DNA of 64,000 bases from Pectobacterium versatile (GTDB taxonomy: Bacteria; Pseudomonadota; Gammaproteobacteria; Enterobacterales; Enterobacteriaceae), in NCBI RefSeq assembly GCF_020166435.1, contig NZ_JAINZP010000001.1:557854-621853 (forward strand), given 5' to 3'. The notes under the pieces are model-generated. The model searched no databases. It saw nothing but the letters and a program-made list of their open reading frames with translations, and was not told where the DNA came from. The position numbers were made by a program, and so were the translations under genes. Within the stretch, counting starts at the first letter, position 1. Each line of letters opens with the position of its first letter. Positions 57,684 through 64,000 of the stretch are shown piece after piece.

Positions 57684-58760
57684 TTAGTTATTACTTATGT
57701 ACATTTGATCACTGACATATTTTGCATAAACACTTAAATCAGCCCATAATTTAGATAGTGTATTCAAATCACTTTCACTCATATTTAATAAACTATCTTT
57801 TAGCTCACTATATTTAGAGTACACGTCCAACCAAGCCTTTTCTGTATCCTCAGCCTTTGGATGAATCTCTTTATAATAATTATTAAAATCATTTGACTGT
57901 AACTCAATCGTTGTTGCCATAGCTATGGCTGCATTTTCTTTTGCAAGGGTTTGGTATAATCTGTCTAATTCAACAATATTTTCATTTATATCATCAAATA
58001 TCTTTTTAACCTCGACCTCATCAGATCCAATATCTGAAATTATTTTTATATCGTCTGTCGGATCTTTTTTTAGCCCGTTCTCCCCTCTGGAAAGATTACG
58101 TTTTTCCACGCTATTATCTTTCATTTTTTTATTTGCCTGAAGTGGCATAACGGCATCTTTCAAATACTTAACGACTATCTTACTAATGTTTTTTCCAATG
58201 TCTTTATTTATTTCTAGTATTTTGTCAAGATCTTCTGACATTTTTTCCTGACACGTTTTAATCTCCGTCCTTGTTTTTTCTATTCCGTCAGAACCTTGTA
58301 ATTCAGATATTCTATTTTGAATGTTATTAGAAAAAAAATTCGTAATATCACTATAATCATTATCAAATTCAGCTGTAACGGTGACAGAGCACTCGTAGAT
58401 ATCATTGATTTTCTTTATAATAGATGATGCTAATTTAGCGTCATCAGCGATATACTGAAAACTAATTGATATATAGTTACTGTTAATTCTAATTAACTGA
58501 AGAAAACTTGAAATTTTAGAATAAGAAATATTATTAAAATCATGAGCATAATTTTTAAATGAACTCTGCGTAAATATCAGAGAATTTTTTAAATTCAGAT
58601 CAGTTACGTAGAGATCCACATTCTCTTGCTCTTCAATCAACAAAGATTGCTTGGTATTCTTTATTGTCTTACTCATTAACGAAAAAATCGCATTTTTAAC
58701 CGAATCAAAATCTAAGTCAATAAGATTATTATCTTCACTCATTTCATTCACCATAAACAT
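57684..58760 (-). CDS. Helical protein, first component of the toxin-like operon
   Basis: A 358-residue, AT-rich, largely helical protein with many heptad-like stretches (RTEIKTCQEKMSEDLDKILE, EKAWLDVYSKYSELKDSLLN) and no hydrophobic hairpin. Size and fold propensity match the soluble partner (XaxB/NheA-type) of multi-part alpha-pore-forming toxins. It is the first gene of the operon and ends 22 bp before the hairpin-bearing component. The assignment rests on context and predicted helicity, not on a named motif. Confidence 0.65.
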   Translation of the reverse strand: MFMVNEMSEDNNLIDLDFDSVKNAIFSLMSKTIKNTKQSLLIEEQENVDLYVTDLNLKNSLIFTQSSFKNYAHDFNNISYSKISSFLQLIRINSNYISISFQYIADDAKLASSIIKKINDIYECSVTVTAEFDNDYSDITNFFSNNIQNRISELQGSDGIEKTRTEIKTCQEKMSEDLDKILEINKDIGKNISKIVVKYLKDAVMPLQANKKMKDNSVEKRNLSRGENGLKKDPTDDIKIISDIGSDEVEVKKIFDDINENIVELDRLYQTLAKENAAIAMATTIELQSNDFNNYYKEIHPKAEDTEKAWLDVYSKYSELKDSLLNMSESDLNTLSKLWADLSVYAKYVSDQMYISNN

Positions 58761-59179
58761 GATTAAACATTACCAGAAGGATAAATGTATTAATAATTTC
58801 ACTGCTATCTATTTATTTTGATTTAATTCTCTTGATGCTGGATATTTGAAAGTTCGATTTATCTCCTTTAGCCATGAGCTAACCATGAATCAAACCCAGC
58901 CCCGTATCAGCCACTTTTATTTTACGGCAAAATAAAAACCAACATCCCTAGAGACATTAGTTTCGATTAAATGAGAATACTTCTGGATATTACCAAACAT
59001 GGTGAATTAATCAATAGAGCAATAAGACATTTGCTAAATTTTAGGTACATTTATAATAAGGCTGCTAAGTGAAGTGATTTATTAACCGTAAATAGCTTTG
59101 AATACTCTGCAGATAATCAAATAAGTTAAATGGTCTGTAGCAGTTAATAACTTCATCCTTGACTGTAGTTTCTCGAAAA
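58761..59179. other. Promoter side of the toxin-like operon
   Basis: AT-rich and without a credible gene. TTTTATTTT (58915-58923) and AAAATAAAA (58929-58937) form a perfect 9-bp inverted repeat around ACGGC, about 160 bp upstream of the first toxin-like gene, and could be an operator or terminator. Confidence 0.45.
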
Positions 59180-59252
59180 ATCAAATAGGTGTTGGCTTCA
59201 ATCTGCTTGAGAATGGTGATGGTCTGGCTCCAGTAAAGCAGGATCTTTTCAT
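59180..59252 (-). pseudogene. Trace of an IS3-family OrfA
   Basis: From ATG at 59252 the minus strand reads MKRSCFT, then, after a one-frame shift, SQTITILKQIEAN. The pattern matches the first ~22 residues of IS3-group OrfA proteins (M-K-x-S-R-F-T-x-x-Q-I). The rest decays at once. Confidence 0.5.
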
Positions 59253-59472
59253 AAAGAATCTCCTGTATTCAGATTACGAAAGAATTCTACTTATAAGCAC
59301 TTTGCTTTTTCGAGGGGGGTAGGCATTCACAGAACAAGACCGCCATCCTCGGATGTGATTCTTAACCGTGTGGTACTTAATCGAGTGGCGCTTAATCATG
59401 TGGAACTTACCAGGATGTCATGCCGGCCACGACGATCGTGACCAGCATAAATTGACTCACTAATTTCAAACG

Positions 59473-60594
59473 TTAGTTAACCAGAGGCACCTCTGGGTTC
59501 ACGCCAAGCCAGCCCGGCGTGGGTTCGCCTTTCGCTTCACCCACATACAGACCCAACTGCGCGCGAAAACGTTCTACCGCACCGCGGTCATACATGAAAT
59601 CAGCAAATGCCTGCGGACGAGTGTTACGGTATTCCCAGATAGGCTTGTAACCTACTGGCGGCTCAACATCGGTACGCACCGACCACATACGAGAGACCTG
59701 AGTCTGCGTTTGTGGATCCAATACCCAGCTCAGGTACAGCTTGGCGCTTTCTGGGTGTTTAGCCTGTTTGAAGATGGCGGCACGTTGAGCCCAAGATACA
59801 AAAGGATCGGACTTCGGCAGAACAAAGCGGGTCACCGCATCTGCTGCCGGAACGAGCGCCCCAGAACTGGTAAAGGTTGCGCTATATTTTCCTGTCGCGA
59901 TTTCAGCGCCGGGCACGTTGGTGCCGCGCACATAGACGGGATCCTGCTCCTGCAATTTTTTCACAAAATCCCAGCCGTATTTATCCACAACCAGCTTGTA
60001 CCAGAACAGTACCGCATCGTCGTCGTTCGGATAAGCCAGAATCAAATTACCTCTCAGATTGGGACGAAGGTAGTCATTAACTTCACGCGGCCAAGATTTT
60101 TCATCCAGAAGCTGGGTATTGACCAAATTACTGAATGCGATGACATAGGCACCGGTCCAGGCACCATCCGCATCACGAAATTCTGGGTAAATTTTGTCCC
60201 AGCCACGCGCTTTGTAGTTCAGTAGCACGCCTTCTTTTTTCCAGCGTGGGAAATTCTGCACCGTTTGCAGTTGCACCACATCAGGAATCAGGGTGCTGGT
60301 CGCCAGTTGGTTATCAATACGGGCATCATGGTATTTGCTGTAATCGACAATCACATTCAGTTTCATGCCGGGAAAACGTGTCTCAAACGCCCGTTTGAAA
60401 CCAGCCTGCTGTGACTGCACATCGCCGCCGGCATAAACGGTAACCGTACCGCCTTCTCTCAACGCACTCTGATAGATTTGATCCAGCGAGCGCGTCTCAA
60501 TTTCAACGCCCGCCTGACTTTGCCCGACGCTGAACCCGGCCATCATGGCCAGCATCAGCACTGTTTTCTTCAGGTACTTCCCAGTGTATTGCAT
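59473..60594 (-). CDS. ABC transporter periplasmic substrate-binding protein (Fe3+/AfuA-like family), orphan
   Basis: A 373-residue binding protein with signal peptide (VLMLAMMAGFSVGQSQAG). The class is that of ferric-iron, putrescine and 2-aminoethylphosphonate binders: GGTVTVYAGGDVQSQQAGFK, PDVVQLQTVQNFPRW and GAYVIAFSNLVNTQLL. I see no cluster of Tyr ligands at the end that would prove iron binding. No permease or ATPase gene is nearby. AAGGAAA before ATG 60594 fixes the start. Confidence 0.82.
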   Translation of the reverse strand: MQYTGKYLKKTVLMLAMMAGFSVGQSQAGVEIETRSLDQIYQSALREGGTVTVYAGGDVQSQQAGFKRAFETRFPGMKLNVIVDYSKYHDARIDNQLATSTLIPDVVQLQTVQNFPRWKKEGVLLNYKARGWDKIYPEFRDADGAWTGAYVIAFSNLVNTQLLDEKSWPREVNDYLRPNLRGNLILAYPNDDDAVLFWYKLVVDKYGWDFVKKLQEQDPVYVRGTNVPGAEIATGKYSATFTSSGALVPAADAVTRFVLPKSDPFVSWAQRAAIFKQAKHPESAKLYLSWVLDPQTQTQVSRMWSVRTDVEPPVGYKPIWEYRNTRPQAFADFMYDRGAVERFRAQLGLYVGEAKGEPTPGWLGVNPEVPLVN

Positions 60595-61283
60595 TGTGAT
60601 TTCCTTCACTTAATGAATAAAAACCGTGCCGGCAAACGACAACGAGCAGCCGCTGAAACGGCAACGGTGTAACCAGCGAATCGTGGGTAAACGACGCGCA
60701 GGATTAGCTCGACGATAGGATCGTCAAAAATACAATTGGAGGAGAATGACAGCCGTGCTGCCGTAATAAATGCAGAGATCTGTCTAGCGAAATAGGAGAA
60801 AACGAGAAAGCGTCGAGACAGAGTTTGGCGAGTAACGTCACCATCAAGTGGGTGACTTTGGTTTGCCAATTATCAATGATAAAAAGCGCATGATCCTTCA
60901 TCGTTATCTCTCCCGTCCAAGGTTAATCTCCCTGTTCCTGCTAGGGAATTGAGAGGTAAGTTTACAGGATTAAATAAAAATACATACGAAGAAAAAGCGA
61001 ACAATATAGTTAAAAATATTGAATAGCCAGACAAGGAGAATAGTTCTGATTAGAACAAATTTAGCCCAGGCGGGGAAATTTATAGCGGCGAGAAGTTTAA
61101 ATCATTTAGCATTAAAAATAATTTCATTTTGAATAATATCGCTTGATGATTATGAGGAAATTTAACAATCGGGACTACCGTCATTTCCCCCAGCCTTTGT
61201 AAATAAAAATTTATAAATAATTATCATTCGATTAAAAATGAACGCTTATGCGGTCACCGAATACAATAATATTTGCATAGTGG
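60595..61283. other. Intergenic region, about 690 bp
   Basis: An 87-codon minus-strand frame at 60606-60869 and others here look random. The right half (60960-61270) is AT-rich. No RNA gene or repeat recognised. The promoter of the binding-protein gene is expected near 60950. Confidence 0.4.
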
Positions 61284-62021
61284 CTATAAAAGATCCTTTT
61301 CAATCATCATGACCTTGCCTGTCTCGGTATCCAGAATAAGCAAGGCTTCTTGTGTCGCACTAGCGTGGATGAGAAGTTTCCCTTCACAATCCCAAACCGC
61401 CGACTGCCCTGCACAGATAAAATTATCGGCTTTGCCAACAGCGTTTGCCATCAGGACAAACATCCCATGCTTTCTGGCAATCGCAGGATAATGTGCATAA
61501 GCCCGCATCACGCCATTAGCGGACTTTGCCACACTCGCTGCATAAAGATCGGCCCCCAACTTCGCGGCCTCAAGTGCATGGGCAGGCTGCAAAGACTCAT
61601 AGCATATTGCTGGTACAACGAGTTTCCCTTCAACGCTAACGGTAGTTTGTTGCTTGCCTTGTTTAAAAAAAGGAATTTCGTCAGGATGAAGCCGCTGCTT
61701 TGAATAAAATAACGTCTCTTTTCCCGGTTGAAAAATAGCCATCGTTATTTTTATCCCATCGTTGAATTTGACAGGATAACCTATCGCAATAAAAACCCCA
61801 TGCTCATCACTTATTGACTGAAAGGTATCAAAATTAATTTCGTCAGACGGCAATGCTAATGTTTCTGCTAATGAGGGCTCATAACCGCTTAGTGAGAGTT
61901 CAGGAAAAATAATAATATCGACAGCATTCTGTATAGCGGTAATTACCATGTCCTGATGTTTTTTCACATTCTCATCGACATGACCAGCCACGGACGCTAT
62001 TTGTGCAATACAGATTCTCAT
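61284..62021 (-). CDS. Carbon-nitrogen hydrolase (nitrilase/amidase superfamily)
   Basis: A 245-residue enzyme with the Glu-Lys-Cys triad: Glu41 in FPELSLSGYEPS, Lys108 in FYSKQRLHPDEIPFF and Cys140 in VVPAICYESLQP. It starts MRICIAQIASVAGHVDENVK. Likely a small-amide hydrolase (omega-amidase or carbamoylase type); the substrate is not deducible. It is cytoplasmic and monocistronic as far as can be seen. Confidence 0.88.
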   Translation of the reverse strand: MRICIAQIASVAGHVDENVKKHQDMVITAIQNAVDIIIFPELSLSGYEPSLAETLALPSDEINFDTFQSISDEHGVFIAIGYPVKFNDGIKITMAIFQPGKETLFYSKQRLHPDEIPFFKQGKQQTTVSVEGKLVVPAICYESLQPAHALEAAKLGADLYAASVAKSANGVMRAYAHYPAIARKHGMFVLMANAVGKADNFICAGQSAVWDCEGKLLIHASATQEALLILDTETGKVMMIEKDLL

Positions 62022-62148
62022 TGTAAATACCCTGTGCTTATCTGAATAAAATCATGCATGGCTTATATCACACAGAATAAAAAATGGACAATATGAAATA
62101 TTTATTTATGGCACATCATTTATCTATCCAGGTTTGTGTGAAAAAGCG

Positions 62149-62697
62149 TTATATATTCGGCACCAAGTACACCGCAAATATCCTGCAAGGCCCCAGCTCA
62201 CAGCCGTGAAAAACACCACTTTCCCGATGTTTTTTCTCCTCATCAAAAGACGCCAGCAGACAATGTTCATTGACCTCCAGCTCCTGCGCCATATGGTTGC
62301 AGGATAAGTAGGAACACTCTGGCGATTGCTCCAAATGAAAAGAGACAATATCAAAACCCTGCAACACTTTTTGCTGTGGTATCTTCACGTCGGTGTCAAA
62401 AGAGGCTTCCGGCTCGAACAGGTTCCATTCTGCTGTATCTTCATCATACTGATACTCGTATGCCTCGTAATAAAACATCGTGGTATCGGCCAGATCAATT
62501 CCTTCTTCTTTCGCCAGAGAATAAATCATCTCTGGCGAATCAAACAGCCAGTAGCCGTTATGACGCCAAAACTGAATATATTCACAAAAAGCATCAGAGA
62601 CACAGCAACTCACCGAGTAAATATCTTTTACCTGCTCGGCGTTAAGCCAGTCAGGTTTTAGTGCGACTCTTTTAGCTAAATATCCGACGGGGATCAT
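62149..62697 (-). CDS. Uncharacterised acidic protein, 182 residues
   Basis: A soluble acidic protein with several Cys (DIYSVSCCVSDAFCEYIQFW, SPECSYLSCNHMAQ, GCELGPCRIFAVYLVP) and no signal peptide. I do not recognise it. Its position near a contact-dependent inhibition locus makes an orphan immunity role possible, but that is only a contextual guess. Confidence 0.6.
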   Translation of the reverse strand: MIPVGYLAKRVALKPDWLNAEQVKDIYSVSCCVSDAFCEYIQFWRHNGYWLFDSPEMIYSLAKEEGIDLADTTMFYYEAYEYQYDEDTAEWNLFEPEASFDTDVKIPQQKVLQGFDIVSFHLEQSPECSYLSCNHMAQELEVNEHCLLASFDEEKKHRESGVFHGCELGPCRIFAVYLVPNI

Positions 62698-62782
62698 GGG
62701 TTTTATTCCTTGGTGTTTTCTGGCTATTTTCGCCTATGAGACAGGTCATTCGACTTTATTATTTCACACGCTTCATGATGCA

Positions 62783-62935
62783 TATACCTGTCATACTTCA
62801 AGTTGCCTGTGCGTTGGCTGCGCTACTCGGCATACTTACGTGTACCTCGCCCCGTTGGGGCCGCTGCCAGCAGCGTTCAAACCTACCTCAGGCGGGTTTT
62901 TCACTCACCCGAATCACTTACCTGATGCATCGCGT
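62783..62935 (+). repeat. Dispersed repeat, copy B (right end missing)
   Basis: It begins TATACCTGTCATACTTCAAG and shares GTGCGTTGGCTGCGCTA and CCTCGCCCCGTTGGGGCCGC with copy A at 31605. It ends around ACCCGAATCACTTACC; the terminal AATTATTTAGGGTATA block is absent. Non-coding. Confidence 0.75.
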
Positions 62936-63005
62936 ATTCGCCAGTGATTGTCACCGTTGAGCACGGTCAACTGTTGATACGTATTGTGACTGAATGACAG
63001 ATAAC

Positions 63006-63040
63006 AAAAATCCCGGCCTGTTTGAGAGGCCGGGATTTTT
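63006..63040. terminator. Strong bidirectional terminator
   Basis: AAAAATCCCGGCC (63006-63018) and GGCCGGGATTTTT (63028-63040) form a perfect 13-bp stem with A/T tails on both sides. It abuts the stop codon of the immunity candidate ending at 63039. Confidence 0.92.
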
Positions 63041-63302
63041 ATTCTTGATCAGAAGAAGGCGTTTTTCGGGCTTTGCGTTCATCTATTTTTGCAAAAATCC
63101 ATGATCTAAGAGCCGACGCTGTTCCTGCAATAACACTGGCAACTAAAACATGTTTAATATCCGCATGTTCGATACTCACTTTATGACTAACGATGAACTT
63201 TACAGTTACCAAAGCCAGAGAAAAAAAGATTAAACAACAGAAAACCATGTATGCAATGCTTAGAAACAGCAAACCTACAGTAAGTTTATTTGTTCTTTTC
63301 AT
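63039..63302 (-). CDS. Candidate CDI immunity protein, small membrane protein
   Basis: An 87-residue protein with two hydrophobic segments (TVGLLFLSIAYMVFCCLIFF and VLVASVIAGTASALRSWIF) and a basic tail. Its start overlaps the end of the CdiA-like toxin frame by 17 bases, the normal place for a cdiI gene, and a strong terminator follows. A membrane immunity protein fits a toxin that acts at the inner membrane. An in-frame ATG three codons upstream (63311) is an alternative. Confidence 0.68.
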   Translation of the reverse strand: MKRTNKLTVGLLFLSIAYMVFCCLIFFSLALVTVKFIVSHKVSIEHADIKHVLVASVIAGTASALRSWIFAKIDERKARKTPSSDQE

Positions 63303-64000
63303 TAATTTCATCCTTGACTGTATTGCTTATAAATTCCCCGCCTATCGCACCGATAATATCACCAACAGGTGCTGAACCAGAACCCAATACAGGATCAAAT
63401 AGGGGTGGTGCAATTAAACCAACTGTTGTACCAAACACCCAGCCAGCACTTGTCCCAGTTAGAGCCCCCTTATCCGGTCCATCAGTAAATATAGTTCCCC
63501 CTGCGGCGATTCCTAAGTTAGCCCATACTCCACGCCCTGGAGCCAGCCCACCGGTAACTAATGCCGCCGTGGTACCCCAGTAATCATAGGTTTTGTTTTC
63601 ATTACCTGGCTGACTTAGGTCATACCATTGATACGTGGCATTCGATCCACCACTCAGAGCCGAACCGACCACCACTTTTCCTAAAGTCGCTGCGGGTCCC
63701 AAGTACCCGCTATCAGCACACCATTCGTATATCCATCCACTATCGCTTTGGAGATATCCTGCCCTTCAGGCATGACGCCGGTCACTAACCTGTGCATCGC
63801 GTACTGACGCTCTTCTTCCGTTATCGGATTCAACACGTTACCGTTTTCATCCAGCAGGTTGGTATTGGTATACAACGATGTCATCGACATGCCAACATCA
63901 GTCATCCCTTTTGGCATCCCATTTGGACCGAAGAAGTTATTCTCAACCGCATTGCGCCCAGATTGCGCGCCGCTGGCAGCAGACGCCGTGCTGTTGCCTA
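63286..64000 (-). pseudogene. cdiA: C-terminal part of a CdiA-like contact-dependent toxin, frameshifted
   Basis: From the right edge the minus strand reads ASGAQSGRNAVENNFFGPNG; VENN (63936-63947) is the pretoxin motif that precedes CdiA toxin domains. This frame continues to GVLIAGTWDPQRL-stop at 63681. At about 63700 another frame takes over: GYLGPAATLGKVVVGSALSG through NATYQWYDLSQPGNENK and LAPGRGVWANLG to EINEKNK-stop at 63286. A one-base loss (or two-base gain) near 63700 would explain it. The Gly/Ala-rich toxin part suggests membrane insertion. The main body lies outside the window. Confidence 0.8.

Noticed and set aside
60606..60869. 87-codon minus-strand frame upstream of the binding-protein gene
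   Set aside because: It overlaps the expected promoter region and gives a composition with no domain, signal peptide or ribosome-binding site.

Overview
The window looks like chromosomal DNA from a soft-rot enterobacterium, most likely Pectobacterium. The support is enterobacterial synteny (araBA opposite araFGH/araC; cnu followed by rsxABCDGE and nth; ascG opposite ascFB) together with plant-cell-wall genes: two KdgM-type oligogalacturonate porins, a periplasmic family-2 pectate lyase and a KdgR-like operator. The species cannot be fixed from this stretch.

Layout. 1-9060: the edge of a membrane sensor gene, then araFGH-araC on the minus strand and araBA on the plus strand (arabinose uptake and catabolism, no araD). 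9274-16142: cnu, rsxABCDGE and nth, packed tightly. 16143-22420: an accessory patch with broken gene fragments, a 105-bp inverted-repeat element, a candidate structured RNA placed just before an RNA ligase and an HD-polynucleotide kinase (a 3'/5' end-healing and sealing pair), and a Zur-box zinc GTPase gene carrying a nonsense codon. 22419-28254: a VOC protein, a HisN-type phosphatase, and the aryl-beta-glucoside locus ascB-ascF/ascG. 28297-31582: an autotransporter with an M28 aminopeptidase passenger, a small orphan gene and a ClbS/DfsB-like protein.

31605-37330 is a low-GC island of plasmid and transposon debris: a dispersed repeat, a dead serine recombinase, parF (frameshifted in the P-loop) with parG and ACTC boxes, parDE, a solo IS903-type end and a trypsin-fold protease. 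37328-46781 is a sulfur-compound salvage cluster resembling yxeKLMNOP: flavin monooxygenases, flavin reductase, M20 deacylase, GNAT acetyltransferase and an ABC importer with two solute-binding proteins. 46797-49234 holds a small anchored protein, an IS1-like remnant, a Gfo/Idh/MocA oxidoreductase and a tiny membrane protein. 49978-53896 is the pectin module (KdgR box, two porins, pelP).

54027-58760 is an AT-rich, horizontally acquired-looking operon of three helical proteins, one with the hydrophobic hairpin of ClyA/HBL/Xax-type pore-forming toxins, followed by a PI-PLC-like phospholipase. 59180-62697 holds an IS3 trace, an orphan solute-binding protein, a nitrilase-family amidase and an unknown protein. 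The window ends in the C-terminus of a CdiA-like contact-dependent toxin (VENN motif seen, frameshifted before the toxin domain) with a small membrane immunity candidate.

The two loci most worth attention are the RNA-repair operon with its structured leader RNA and the pore-toxin/phospholipase operon. No tRNA, rRNA or CRISPR array was recognised.
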